Assembly: GCF_000960765.1 (NCBI RefSeq)
Contig: NZ_JYNH01000010.1
Location: forward strand, 1 to 64,000
DNA: 64,000 nucleotides
Source of the DNA: Desulfosporosinus sp. I2
GTDB lineage: Bacteria > Bacillota > Desulfitobacteriia > Desulfitobacteriales > Desulfitobacteriaceae
Reading direction: 5' to 3'
The notes under the pieces are model-generated. The model was given only the letters and a program-made list of their open reading frames with translations, did no database searches and was not told the DNA's origin. The position numbers and the translations under genes were made by a program. This document shows positions 17,012 through 26,275 of the stretch, one piece after another (position 1 is the stretch's first letter; every line of letters starts with the position of its first letter).

Positions 17012-18313
17012 TTACTGAATTACTTCTTCGATTAACGGAGGCAACTCAGGGGCTTCGTTCCCAACTGAAACTAAGCGATTAGCAAGCATAAGTCCCTCTG
17101 CCAACGTTTCCTTAGAGCTGCCATACAGTTGCAAGATGGGTTCTCCAGCTTCAACCCACTCTCCAGCTTTTTTAGCAAGGACAACCCCTGTTCCTAAATC
17201 TATTGAACTTTCTTTAGTAGCTCGCCCTGCCCCAAGGGTCATAGCCAAGATCCCAATTTTGTGAGCATCAAACTCTTGTACAAATCCAGAATCATGGGCA
17301 AGAATCGGTAGATTCCATGGTGCAATTTTTAGATGACGACCTGCTACCGCTTGAGCATCTCCCCCCTGTTCGGATAGAAAGGACAAGAATTTATTCCACG
17401 CAGCTCCACTAGTTAAGCTAGCACGTAACTTTTCCTTACCTTTCTCGACATCCGAAACGACCTGTCCGGCCACGAGCATCCAGGCCCCCAGTTCAAGACT
17501 TACCTCCATTAAATCGATAGGCCCTTTCCCTTGAAGGGCGTCTGCCACTTCAAGGATCTCAAGGCTATTCCCCACGGCTCGCCCTAAGGGTTGATTCATA
17601 TTACTTAACACCGCAATCGTCTGACGTCCGAGTTCTTTTCCTATACCCACCATGGTCTTAGCGAGCACCCGTGCCTCCTCGAGAGTTTTCATAAAGGCAC
17701 CTGAACCATACTTTACGTCGAGGACGATCCCTTGGGCTCCAGCAGCAATTTTCTTGCTCATGACTGAAGAGGCAATCAAGGGAACGGAGCTTACGGTCGC
17801 CGTGACATCACGAAGAGCATAAAGCTTTTTATCGGCTGGGACGAGATTCCCCGTTTGAGCGATAACGGATAACCCGATTTTTTTTACTTGTGCTAAAAAT
17901 TCCTCTTGATTAAGTTCGACCCGAAAGCCCGGTACCGCACTTAGTTTATCAATAGTTCCTCCTGTATGCCCTAGCCCTCTGCCCGACATTTTCGCCACTG
18001 GCACTCCGCAAGCCGCAACCATGGGCCCAAGAAGTAGGGTAGTTTTGTCTCCTACCCCTCCAGTACTGTGTTTATCGACAAATCGCCCTCCGAGCGCGGA
18101 TAGATCCAGTTGATCTCCACTTTGGGCCATCGCCAAAGTTAGGTCAGCAGTTTCATCAAGCGACATCCCCCGGAAATATACTGCCATAGCCCAGGCTGAC
18201 ATTTGGTATTCAGGGATAACCCCTTGGACATAGTTCCCAATAATGAAGCCAATTTCCTCCTTGGAAAGGATTTCTCCCTCCCGTTTCTTTTCGATCAGAT
18301 CCACCATACGCAT
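17012..18313 (-). CDS. pdp: Pyrimidine-nucleoside phosphorylase
   Basis: Cleaves thymidine, uridine or deoxyuridine with phosphate to give the base and (deoxy)ribose 1-phosphate. 433 aa. Family signature SGRGLGHTGGTIDKL, the phosphate loop KHSTGGVGDKTTLL, and the C-terminal alpha/beta domain (GTGVVLAKKAGEWVEAGEPI). Start MRMVDLIEKK as in the Bacillus enzyme. The 46-base gap to the purine phosphorylase holds only a weak ribosome site (AGAGAG). Works with the purine phosphorylase and phosphopentomutase in nucleoside salvage. Confidence 0.95.
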   Translation of the reverse strand: MRMVDLIEKKREGEILSKEEIGFIIGNYVQGVIPEYQMSAWAMAVYFRGMSLDETADLTLAMAQSGDQLDLSALGGRFVDKHSTGGVGDKTTLLLGPMVAACGVPVAKMSGRGLGHTGGTIDKLSAVPGFRVELNQEEFLAQVKKIGLSVIAQTGNLVPADKKLYALRDVTATVSSVPLIASSVMSKKIAAGAQGIVLDVKYGSGAFMKTLEEARVLAKTMVGIGKELGRQTIAVLSNMNQPLGRAVGNSLEILEVADALQGKGPIDLMEVSLELGAWMLVAGQVVSDVEKGKEKLRASLTSGAAWNKFLSFLSEQGGDAQAVAGRHLKIAPWNLPILAHDSGFVQEFDAHKIGILAMTLGAGRATKESSIDLGTGVVLAKKAGEWVEAGEPILQLYGSSKETLAEGLMLANRLVSVGNEAPELPPLIEEVIQ

Positions 18314-18359
18314 TAGAATCACTCTCTCTATATCACAATTCTCAGTTCTCAGGTCTTTC

Positions 18360-19190
18360 CTACAGTTCCTTAACCAGCCCTCGAACAAAGCTCACAAACT
18401 GCTTAGTAACCCGATCTGCAGTTTCCATTACTTCTGCGTGATTGAGTTTTTGGGGTAAGATTCCAGCGGCCATATTGGTCACACAGGAGATTCCCAAAAC
18501 TCGCATTCCCCCGTGATTGGCTACAAGTACTTCTGGTACGGTGCTCATGCCAACCATATCAGCGCCAATCGTTCGTAAGAAACGAATTTCGGCAGGAGTT
18601 TCATAGTTTGGACCACTCATAGCCGCATAAACTCCTTCCTGGGGGCGTATTCCATAGTTTGGCATGATTGCTAACGCTTTTTGACGCCATTCCGGATCAT
18701 ACCCTTCACTGAGATCTGGAAAACGAGGTCCAAAACTTGATAAATTTGCCCCACGTAACGGATTATCCCCCATCATATTGATATGATCCTTGATAAGAAT
18801 AAGGTCACCTGAACGAAATTCGGGATTGATTCCCCCTGCGGCATTTGTAACAAGAAGGCCCTTGACTCCTAGTCCTTGCATAACTCGAATCGGGAAGGTC
18901 ACCTCATGCATCGCGTACCCTTCATAATAATGAAAACGCCCTTGCATGACGACAATCGGTAGACCATCCACCTTTCCGAAAACCCATTGTCCAGCATGCC
19001 CTTCCACCGTCGAAACTGGAAAATGAGGGATTTCCTGATAGGGAATGGCAATTTTCTCTTCGATCAGGTCTGCAAAAGAACCTAATCCTGAACCTAAGAT
19101 TATTCCAAGTTCAGGTGATAGCCCTACCTGGTCCCTAAGGTAGTGTTGTGCTTCTTCTAATTTGGCATTCTGTTCTAGTTCCGAGATCAT
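18360..19190 (-). CDS. punA: Purine-nucleoside phosphorylase (trimeric PNP)
   Basis: Converts inosine, guanosine and deoxy forms to base plus (deoxy)ribose 1-phosphate. 276 aa; trimeric-PNP blocks: GSGLGSFADL (phosphate), GRFHYYEGY, TNAAGGINPEF, and MSGPNYETPAEIRFLR...GADMVGMSTVPE with the base-binding residues. ATG 19190 follows GAGGGGG, starting just after the phosphopentomutase stop. Third step of a deoB-punA-pdp salvage module. Confidence 0.95.
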   Translation of the reverse strand: MISELEQNAKLEEAQHYLRDQVGLSPELGIILGSGLGSFADLIEEKIAIPYQEIPHFPVSTVEGHAGQWVFGKVDGLPIVVMQGRFHYYEGYAMHEVTFPIRVMQGLGVKGLLVTNAAGGINPEFRSGDLILIKDHINMMGDNPLRGANLSSFGPRFPDLSEGYDPEWRQKALAIMPNYGIRPQEGVYAAMSGPNYETPAEIRFLRTIGADMVGMSTVPEVLVANHGGMRVLGISCVTNMAAGILPQKLNHAEVMETADRVTKQFVSFVRGLVKEL

Positions 19191-19194
19191 TAAC

Positions 19195-20371
19195 TTATAC
19201 CCCCTCAATTTCTGCGTAAAAACTTTTTCCATTGACGATCTGCTCAGTCCCTAAATATTCAGCGACAGTCGCCCCTAAATCTGCAAAGGAAGATCTCACT
19301 CCAAGGCTTGCACCGTGAAGCAGATTTAGCCCATAAACTAGTAAAGGCACGTATTCCCGAGTATGATCCGTACCTAAAATAGTCGGATCACATCCATGAT
19401 CAGCTGTTATGATGAGCATATCCTCTGGTCTCAGGGCAGCGTAGATCTCTGGTAGACGAGCATCAAACTCCTCTAAGGCCCTCGCATACCCTTCTGCATC
19501 GTTGCGGTGACCATACAACATATCGAAGTCGACTAAGTTGCTCATGATCAATCCCTTTTCTACCTTTGTCATATAAGCTAAGGTTTTATCCACGCTTTCC
19601 ATATTCCCCTTTGAGGTCACAAAGTCAGTTACACCCCGTCCTGCATAAATATCCTTTATTTTTTCCAACCGCACAGACCTCAAGTCCTCGTTCTTGAACA
19701 GATTCCAATAGAATTTTATGTGGGGGTAGCATCGCAAAATCATGTCGGTTTGGAGTACGATAATACGTCCCAACCGTACCGAGAAATGGCCTCGCAATCA
19801 CTCGTCCAACTTGCATCTCGTCGGTTAGCATGTCGCGCGCAATCTGACAGATACGCATAAGTTCCGAAAGTGGGAGTACCTCTTCATGCGCTGCCACTTG
19901 AAAAACCGAATCTGCGGAAGTATATACTATTGGCTTTCCCGTCTTAACATGTTCTTCCCCAAGGCGCTGGATGATCTCTGTACCAGAGGCAACTTCGTTA
20001 CCCAAGACCTCTCTCCCGATGGCTGACTCGTAGCGTTGAATAAAGTCTTTAGGAAAGCCATAAGGAAAGGTTGGAAGTGCCCTCTCCAAAATGACCCCCG
20101 CCATCTCCCAATGTCCAGTAGTAGTATCCTTCCCAACAGACTTTTCCGCCATTTTTCCATAACAACCTTCTGGCTGGTGGATAGCCGGAACACCCATGAT
20201 TTGCTCAATATTACCCAGTCCGAGTTTTTGAAGATGCGGAAGATGAAGGCCCCCCCGAAAATCTGCGATGTTTCCTAAAGTATGGCTCCCAAGATCTCCA
20301 TAATCGCCAGCATCAGGCATTTCTCCGATGCCTACACTATCTAAGACAATAATTATGGCTCTTCGTGACAT
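19195..20371 (-). pseudogene. deoB: Phosphopentomutase (one-base frameshift)
   Basis: Converts (deoxy)ribose 1-phosphate to the 5-phosphate. Two overlapping minus-strand frames make up one protein of about 390 aa: the N-terminal piece (DSVGIGEMPDAGDYGDLGSH, the phospho-Thr region GKDTTTGHWEM, TSADSVFQVAAHE) and the C-terminal piece (KDIYAGRGVTDF, VDFDMLYGHRND, ITADHGCDPT, TDHTREYVPLLVYG). The join is at an A6 run (plus 19659-19664): removing one A restores AVGKIKDIYAG. All catalytic motifs are intact, so an assembly error is likely, but a real break would block entry of pentoses from nucleosides into glycolysis. Operon with xerD and punA. Confidence 0.9.
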
Positions 20372-20395
20372 GTTCTTGATTCACTTCCTTGTTCA

Positions 20396-21289
20396 TTAAT
20401 CCGCCCTTGGATGCGCTTTTCTAAAGACATCCAATAAACGATTTCGGGTTAGATGCGTGTAAATCTGAGTCGTAGCAATATCGGCATGCCCGAGCAATTC
20501 TTGCACAGAACGCAAGTCAGCTCCGTTATCAAGCAGGTGGGTTGCAAAACTGTGCCTAAACACATGAGGAGAAATCGTTTGCTCCAAATTATGAGTTTGT
20601 GCCCACTTTTTTAAGATGAACACGACTCCTTGACGCGTAAGAGGTTGACCATGGACATTCAAAAAAAGGATATCAGTTTTTTGCTTACCACATAAACGCT
20701 CTCTTGGACCGTTTAAATAACACATCACGTCTCGGACCGCAGGTTCTCCTAACGGTACAATCCGTTCCTTGCTTCCTTTGCCAATGCAACGAACATATCC
20801 GACGTCCAACGATACATCCGTCAAACGCAATCCGATCAGTTCAGAAACACGAAGACCACTACTATAAAGAACCTCTAACATTGCTAGATTGCGTAGATTA
20901 AGGTCTGTTTTATCATCTACTCTTAACAGGTTGTCCATTGTCACTTCTGATAACACCCTCGGAAGTGGCTGATTTAGTTTTGGAGTCACAATATAAGTAC
21001 TTGGATTATCGTTTCGATGACCTTCCTCTTGCAAAAAGGCAAAAAATCCTCTCAGCGTGGCATTACAGCGAGCAATAGTACGAGGTGCCTTGCCATTCTC
21101 TTTACATTTAAGCTGAAATAAAAACAGATCATTGCCTTCACAGAGAGTGATATTTGTTTTCCTCTGTCTTAGAAAGCTTAAGAGTAGACGTAAATCTCGC
21201 TCATAGGCCTGCCTCGTGTTCTCTGAAAGCCCCCGCTCAACATGCAAGAAGGTCAGGTATTGTTCAATGAGTTGTTCCTCGAAGGTCAC
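20396..21289 (-). CDS. xerD: Site-specific tyrosine recombinase XerD
   Basis: 298 aa; resolves chromosome dimers at dif together with a partner. N-terminal core-binding SAM-like domain (YLTFLHVERGLSENTRQAYE), then the catalytic set: Arg in SSGLRVSELIGL, Lys in GKGSKERIVPLG, His-x-x-Arg in HVFRHSFATHLL, His in LLGHADIATTQIYTHL with the final Tyr. GTG start at 21289 with AGAAGGGGG upstream gives the usual length. Same xerD-deoB-pnp order as in Bacillus. Confidence 0.95.
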   Translation of the reverse strand: MTFEEQLIEQYLTFLHVERGLSENTRQAYERDLRLLLSFLRQRKTNITLCEGNDLFLFQLKCKENGKAPRTIARCNATLRGFFAFLQEEGHRNDNPSTYIVTPKLNQPLPRVLSEVTMDNLLRVDDKTDLNLRNLAMLEVLYSSGLRVSELIGLRLTDVSLDVGYVRCIGKGSKERIVPLGEPAVRDVMCYLNGPRERLCGKQKTDILFLNVHGQPLTRQGVVFILKKWAQTHNLEQTISPHVFRHSFATHLLDNGADLRSVQELLGHADIATTQIYTHLTRNRLLDVFRKAHPRAD

Positions 21290-21441
21290 CCTTATGTCCC
21301 CCTTCTCGCCATTTTTGGCCGGCGGTTGCCTTAGTTGCACCTAAACTTCCAGAAAGTGTTACTGACAAATAGTGTTAAAAAGCTCCCTTTCTTTTATTAT
21401 GTTCTACATAGCATGAGAGTTTTCCTTGTACCCGACAGAAG

Positions 21442-21675
21442 TCAAAGTATAAACTTTACTGAATCGTCTTTTCGAGTATAATTTTCGTCTCCCCTAAGGG
21501 GTACATCCACTCGCAATGGGTGACCAACAGGTTTTTGATCATTATGTAAGAGCGTTGACATCCAATTATTACAGACCATAACTAACTTGGGAAGAAGCAC
21601 CGCAAGTAAAATAAGGAGGATTAAAACCCTTCCAAGATAAAGAAATAAATCACTCCAGCGTTTGGTTGGTGGCAT
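21442..21675 (-). CDS. Small membrane protein, DUF4227/YqzK-like
   Basis: 77 aa with one N-terminal hydrophobic segment (LGRVLILLILLAVLLPKLVMV) and a polar tail. ATG preceded by GGGGGGAG. In Bacillus the small DUF4227 protein YqzK sits directly before xerD, and size, topology and position match; sequence identity is low, so family membership is inferred from context. Function unknown. Confidence 0.6.
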   Translation of the reverse strand: MPPTKRWSDLFLYLGRVLILLILLAVLLPKLVMVCNNWMSTLLHNDQKPVGHPLRVDVPLRGDENYTRKDDSVKFIL

Positions 21676-21905
21676 TATACACTCCCCCCTATCCTTTAAA
21701 CCTATGCACCGCCTGTTTGTACTTATCCTAGAAACAATATTCTTGATTCAGGTGGAATTTTTACCCCATCTGAATCTTAGAAGCTGTTATCCAGGAACTT
21801 AGTGCCCCTTATTCCGCGATGGCGAGAAGCTACCCTAAATAACTAATTCTTTAATAGCTTCTTTGCGGAAGATCCTAATGTGGGTCAAATGGCTGTACAA
21901 AAAAA

Positions 21906-21938
21906 TCGAGTGGAACCCTAGCGACGGATTCCACTCGA
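21906..21938 (-). terminator. Intrinsic terminator of ald
   Basis: TCGAGTGGAA / TTCCACTCGA, 10-bp perfect stem with a 13-base loop; minus strand continues TTTTTTT. The rest of the 21676-21990 gap shows nothing else clear. Confidence 0.9.
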
Positions 21939-21990
21939 CATTATTTTAGAACATAGACTTTCAGTATGAAACATCGCTTAAGACCTCGGT

Positions 21991-23106
21991 CTAAAGCAAC
22001 GCTTCCTCTAACGGAGTATACATAATGTTCAGCCCTTCGGCAACTGCTTTATAGGCTAATTTGCCATTAACAACATTAACCCCTTTACGAAGAGAACGAT
22101 TTTCCTGAATTGCTTTGAAATATCCTTTATTGGCGATCTCAAGAGCATAACCCAACGTCACATTGGTCAAAGCAAACGTTGACGTTCGGGCAACTGCTCC
22201 AGGGATATTGGCCACTGCATAATGCACCACTCCGTATTTTACATAGGTTGGGTCACTGTGGGTGGTAACACGGTCAATCGTAGCAATACTACCACCTTGG
22301 TCAATTGCAACATCGACGATCACGCTTCCAGGGGACATTGCTTTCACCATGTCCTCTGTTACTAAATGCGGTGCACGGGCTCCAGGAATTAGTACTGCCC
22401 CCACCAACAAATCTGCCTTAGCTACACTATTGGCAATATTAAAGGGATTGGACATCAAGGTTCTAACCCGACCATTAAAGGCTTCATCAATCTCTCTTAA
22501 CCTTTGAGCGCTTTTTTCCACAATGGTAACTCCAGCGCCTAAACCAATTGCCATCCTAGCTGCATTTGTCCCGACAATTCCGCCTCCGATAATGGTGACG
22601 TTAGCGGGAGTAACGCCGGGGACTCCACCCAGCAAAACACCTTTTCCACCGAAGGGCTTCTCGAGTAACTGAGCTCCGATTTGAATCGCCATTCGCCCAG
22701 CTACTTCGCTCATAGGGATAAGTAGAGGCAGTGAACCGTTATCAAGTTGGATCGTTTCGTAGGCTATCGCCACAACTTCCTTTTTCATAAGAACTTTCGT
22801 TAATTCTGGTTCTTTTGCTAGATGTAAATAAGTAAACAGAATTTGTCCTGGTTTAAAGTATTCGTATTCAGCAGCAATAGGTTCTTTAACCTTTATAATC
22901 ATGTCGGCATTCCAAACATCTACTGCAGAATCAACGATCTGAGCGCCTGCATCAATATACTGTTGATCTGTGATGCCACTACCTTCACCAGCAGACTTTT
23001 CCACAACCACATGATGCCCTGTCAAAACAAAAGCATGGACACCTGCAGGAGTAATAGCCACACGACTCTCATTGTTTTTAAGCTCTTTCGGTACGCCAAT
23101 CAGCAT
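21991..23106 (-). CDS. ald: Alanine dehydrogenase
   Basis: NAD-dependent oxidative deamination of L-alanine to pyruvate and ammonia. 371 aa. N-terminal [20 protein letters not shown] with the pyruvate-binding Arg/Lys, the active-site block [16 protein letters not shown]-binding [20 protein letters not shown] and DVAIDQGG. Start ATG 23106 (MLIGVPKEL) follows GGAGGG. Used for alanine fermentation and in spores for germination metabolism. Alone with its own terminator. Confidence 0.97.
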   Translation of the reverse strand: MLIGVPKELKNNESRVAITPAGVHAFVLTGHHVVVEKSAGEGSGITDQQYIDAGAQIVDSAVDVWNADMIIKVKEPIAAEYEYFKPGQILFTYLHLAKEPELTKVLMKKEVVAIAYETIQLDNGSLPLLIPMSEVAGRMAIQIGAQLLEKPFGGKGVLLGGVPGVTPANVTIIGGGIVGTNAARMAIGLGAGVTIVEKSAQRLREIDEAFNGRVRTLMSNPFNIANSVAKADLLVGAVLIPGARAPHLVTEDMVKAMSPGSVIVDVAIDQGGSIATIDRVTTHSDPTYVKYGVVHYAVANIPGAVARTSTFALTNVTLGYALEIANKGYFKAIQENRSLRKGVNVVNGKLAYKAVAEGLNIMYTPLEEALL

Positions 23107-23220
23107 TAGTTTACCCTCCATCTCAATCATTAGGCCTTGTGTATTATTATAATTAACTATTGTGCCCTTAGCAAGCAGTTTATACTGTTACTTATCTTCA
23201 ATATAACCCAAAATCAAGTC

Positions 23221-23820
23221 TTACAATCTCAATAAACGAAGGCCGAGGATCGAAAAATAGCCTTGTGCAACCCCTACCGCAACCGCTCCAATCGAAACAA
23301 AGGCTGCTGCAGCCGTATAGTAAAGAAATTCTCTGCGCAAAGATTCGCCTCTAGCTTTCCCTCGAAGTAACAGAAATGAGAAGATAGTTGCTAGTCCTGC
23401 CCCAAGGAGCAACAATGGAATAGCAAAAATTGTGGGTACAAGTACAGTCGTAAGAATCAAAGCAATTCCAAGCGTTCCTTTTACTCCGATGATAAAGCTT
23501 ACAGCAAAGCCAAGAATAAATCCCCTTGTAAAAACAATCAGATAGATTAATGGTGCGCCGATGATCGTGAGCCCTAAGATCCAAATTCCAGCCATCATAA
23601 TAAACATGTCCCTGGCAAGTTGCCCAAGGAAAGTAGGTTCAAAAGTTGTAGGTTGGCTTTTTAACAGCATGTCCAAAAACTTACCGAGCTGAGAGGTTTC
23701 GGGCACTCCCAAAGCACCGACTCCTACCGTCCCAAACACCACACCTGCAAGATAAACGCTTGAAAGTGTGAGATAAATTACCCAATATTGACGAATGTGT
23801 TCACCGAGTTGTTTCCACAT
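23221..23820 (-). CDS. spoIIM: Stage II sporulation protein M
   Basis: 199 aa integral membrane protein, with five or six hydrophobic segments, that joins SpoIIP and SpoIID in the DMP complex driving engulfment of the forespore. ATG 23820 is preceded by GGGAGGGG; a start 18 bases earlier is possible. In Bacillus spoIIM is transcribed by sigma-E in the mother cell; no clear sigma-E promoter was seen by eye. Located before ald and the xerD cluster as in many clostridia. Confidence 0.93.
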   Translation of the reverse strand: MWKQLGEHIRQYWVIYLTLSSVYLAGVVFGTVGVGALGVPETSQLGKFLDMLLKSQPTTFEPTFLGQLARDMFIMMAGIWILGLTIIGAPLIYLIVFTRGFILGFAVSFIIGVKGTLGIALILTTVLVPTIFAIPLLLLGAGLATIFSFLLLRGKARGESLRREFLYYTAAAAFVSIGAVAVGVAQGYFSILGLRLLRL

Positions 23821-23980
23821 CCCCGCATCCCCTCCCATACCTTTCTATGGGAAGTTTATTCCATTCAAAGAGAAAGTATGTCCACAACTCTTCCGAAAAT
23901 ACCCCCGCCTCCTGCCTCGATGATTAAATCACCCTGACGTCCCCCCGCAAGTTGGTCAAGTCAGCATAGGCGCAGGATTT

Positions 23981-24118
23981 CTAATAACCTTTTTCACAGG
24001 TTAAACAATACGTACGATGGATATCTCCGAACGAGGACTGTACCTGCTCGAACGTATTATATTCACGAGCAATATTTGGCAAAGAGTGAGCATCTACAAT
24101 TAAATCTGCGAAGATCAT
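23981..24118 (-). CDS. Small CxxC protein translationally coupled to nudF
   Basis: 45 codons from ATG to TAG; the ATG overlaps the nudF TGA stop (ATGA), so it would be co-translated. The product starts MIFADLIVDAHSL and ends TYCLTCEKGY, with a single CxxC near the C-terminus that could bind metal or form half of a zinc site. Amino-acid composition is protein-like. I do not recognise a family; it could still be a chance frame. Confidence 0.4.
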   Translation of the reverse strand: MIFADLIVDAHSLPNIAREYNTFEQVQSSFGDIHRTYCLTCEKGY

Positions 24119-24651
24119 TTAATGAGCCCCTGTACAAGTAGGATCCCAAGGATGGTTTTAGCATCCTTAAACTTATTCTCTTGTGCCTTTAGGACAGCCT
24201 CATCCCAAGCCACCCTTTCGACCTCTAAGAATTCATCGTCATCCGGTGCAAGCGGATCCCAGATTAAATCCCGGGCTAAAAAAAGATGCATAACTTCGTC
24301 TGTGAAGCCAGGGGTGGTATAAACGGAACCTATAGGTTCCAAAGTCCCACGATACCCTGTTTCTTCACGAAGTTCTCGTTCGGCACAATCCTGTGGCAGT
24401 TCTTGAGAATCGAGTTTACCTGCCGGAATTTCAAGGGTTTCTTGGCCAATGGCATAACGATATTGACGAACCATGAGAAGGTGGTTATCCTGCAAAGCGA
24501 CAATTCCTACCGCTCCAGGGTGTCTTACAACTTCACGGGATGTCTCTAATCCATTAGGTAAACGAACTATATCCCGTTCTAGTCGAATCATACGACCTTC
24601 AAAAACAACTTGGCCTGTGATACGTTCTTCCCGTCGATGATCCTCTTCCAA
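24115..24651 (-). CDS. nudF: ADP-ribose pyrophosphatase (NUDIX)
   Basis: 178 aa; hydrolyses ADP-ribose to AMP and ribose 5-phosphate. Complete Nudix box GKLDSQELPQDCAERELREE followed by TGY, with all metal-binding glutamates. The downstream YTTPGFTDEVMHLFLA segment is typical of ADP-ribose hydrolases, as is the N-terminal domain-swapped sheet. TTG start with GAGGT upstream. Overlaps the small downstream ORF. Confidence 0.93.
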   Translation of the reverse strand: MEEDHRREERITGQVVFEGRMIRLERDIVRLPNGLETSREVVRHPGAVGIVALQDNHLLMVRQYRYAIGQETLEIPAGKLDSQELPQDCAERELREETGYRGTLEPIGSVYTTPGFTDEVMHLFLARDLIWDPLAPDDDEFLEVERVAWDEAVLKAQENKFKDAKTILGILLVQGLIK

Positions 24652-24892
24652 TCCGGTTACCTCTTTCCTTAACCTAACATCTAATTATTATCTTACCTTA
24701 TACTCTGACTAAGATTCAAGTTAACTGAGAAAGATTATATTCACGAATCTATTAGATGTTACTCTTCCTATCCCTGGAATTTTATTTTATTTCTCGAATG
24801 CTCTTATAGGTTCATTCAGTAATGGCTTTGGACTCTATTTTCATTTGTTTAAACAGGACATGATTCTGCAAATAGTTTTTGCTGTTGGATAC

Positions 24893-24943
24893 AACTAAAA
24901 TAACCACGACCTTGATGATTATCCGGCCGTAGTTATTTTAGTT
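24893..24943 (-). terminator. Long dyad after the oxidoreductase operon
   Basis: AACTAAAATAACCACG / CGTAGTTATTTTAGTT stem (one mismatch) with a 19-base loop, just after the gamma-subunit stop. The U-tract is weak, but its place at the operon end fits a terminator. The rest of the 24652-24975 gap is AT-rich with a possible nudF promoter (TTGAAT-18-TAAGAT) and no gene. Confidence 0.6.
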
Positions 24944-24975
24944 AGTTTGTTTTGAGATAAACCGAATTAGATTAG

Positions 24976-25524
24976 CTAAATTGATTCTTTTGCTAACATA
25001 ACCCCTATCTCAAGTGCCTGACGATTAAGCGGGATAAGATTGTGTCTATATTCTGGCAGGACTTTCTTCAGAGCCCCAATGACAGATTCAAGAGTCACCG
25101 CTCGCGTCAACTCGATAAAGGCGCCGAGAATAATCATATTGGAAACCCGAGTATTTCCTAATTTCTCCTGAGCGAGTTCTGACGCCGAAATTTTTAGAAC
25201 TTTAAGATCTTGGCGCTGAGAGGGTATATCAATCATTGACGAGTTAATCAGTAACCGTCCTCCTGGTTTGACATCCTGTTCGAACTTCTCAAGGGAGGGG
25301 CGATTCAAGACTATTAACGTATCCGGTTCAGTAATGATTGGAGAACTTACCTCTTCATCCGATATCGTAACAGAACAGTTTGCAGTTCCACCGCGCATTT
25401 CCGGGCCGTAGGAAGGGATCCAGCTTACATGTTTCTCTTCTACAAGACCAGCATATGCAAGAAGTTGCCCCATAGACATAACCCCCTGTCCCCCAAAGCC
25501 AGCCAGGATAATTTCTTGAAGCAT
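24976..25524 (-). CDS. 2-oxoacid:ferredoxin oxidoreductase, gamma subunit
   Basis: 182 aa; the gamma subunit helps bind CoA in the oxidative decarboxylation of 2-oxoacids. Family opening GFGGQGVMSMGQLLAYAG, then SWIPSYGPEMRGGTANCSV. ATG 25524 after GAGGTGAAGG. Last gene of the leucine dehydrogenase operon; no stop-gap to the beta subunit beyond 7 bases. Substrate is probably branched-chain 2-oxoacids by context. Confidence 0.9.
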   Translation of the reverse strand: MLQEIILAGFGGQGVMSMGQLLAYAGLVEEKHVSWIPSYGPEMRGGTANCSVTISDEEVSSPIITEPDTLIVLNRPSLEKFEQDVKPGGRLLINSSMIDIPSQRQDLKVLKISASELAQEKLGNTRVSNMIILGAFIELTRAVTLESVIGALKKVLPEYRHNLIPLNRQALEIGVMLAKESI

Positions 25525-25531
25525 TAGACCT

Positions 25532-26275
25532 TCACCTCTCTTCAGGCATTTTTTTGACACCGAGCGGATAAACAGGAATCATATTGTCCACTAACCATTT
25601 TAACGATTCTTTGGGGGTATATCCCCAGTTCGTAGGACAGGTCGATAAGATTTCCACGAACGTAAATCCGATACCGGCCATTTGTAATTCAAAGGCCTTC
25701 TTAATTGCTTTCTTGGCCTTGGAAACTTCTTGAGGGTTATGCACTGATACCCGGGCAATATATGCCGCTCCTTGCAAAGTGGCGAGCATCTCTGATACTC
25801 GAATTGGATATCCTTGGGGAATAGCAGTTCGTCCCTCGGGGGAAGTCATACTAACTTGGTTTAAAAGCGTTGTAGGAGCCATTTGCCCGCCGGTCATTCC
25901 ATAGATGGTATTATTGACAAAAATTGTGGTGATTTTCTCACCGCGGGCTGCGACATGGACAATTTCTGCGGTACCAATGGCCGCCAGATCACCATCACCT
26001 TGGTACGTAAAAACTATCTTTTGGGGATGAACTCGTTTGATTCCCGTGGCGACTGCTGGTGCCCTGCCATGAGCAGCTTGTTGCATATCAACATTAAAGT
26101 AATTATAGGCTAAGACTGAGCATCCTACCGGAGACACTCCAATGGTTTCTTCTCTAACTCCCAGTTCGTCAATCACTTCGGCAACAAGGCGATGAATAAT
26201 GCCATGTGTACAACCTGGACAATAATGAGTCTTAGACGAGGTTAGTGTCTCGGGCCGATCATAAACAGTTTTCAT
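25532..26275 (-). CDS. 2-oxoacid:ferredoxin oxidoreductase, beta subunit (TPP-binding)
   Basis: 247 aa. TPP motif YQGDGDLAAIGTAEIVHVAARG...NNTIYGMTGGQ, preceded by HYCPGCTHGIIHR. Holds thiamine diphosphate at the active site. Start ATG 26275 overlaps the alpha-subunit end by 17 bases; AGGGGG lies 9 bases upstream. Longer open frames to 26365 run inside the alpha gene and are not starts. Confidence 0.92.
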   Translation of the reverse strand: MKTVYDRPETLTSSKTHYCPGCTHGIIHRLVAEVIDELGVREETIGVSPVGCSVLAYNYFNVDMQQAAHGRAPAVATGIKRVHPQKIVFTYQGDGDLAAIGTAEIVHVAARGEKITTIFVNNTIYGMTGGQMAPTTLLNQVSMTSPEGRTAIPQGYPIRVSEMLATLQGAAYIARVSVHNPQEVSKAKKAIKKAFELQMAGIGFTFVEILSTCPTNWGYTPKESLKWLVDNMIPVYPLGVKKMPEER

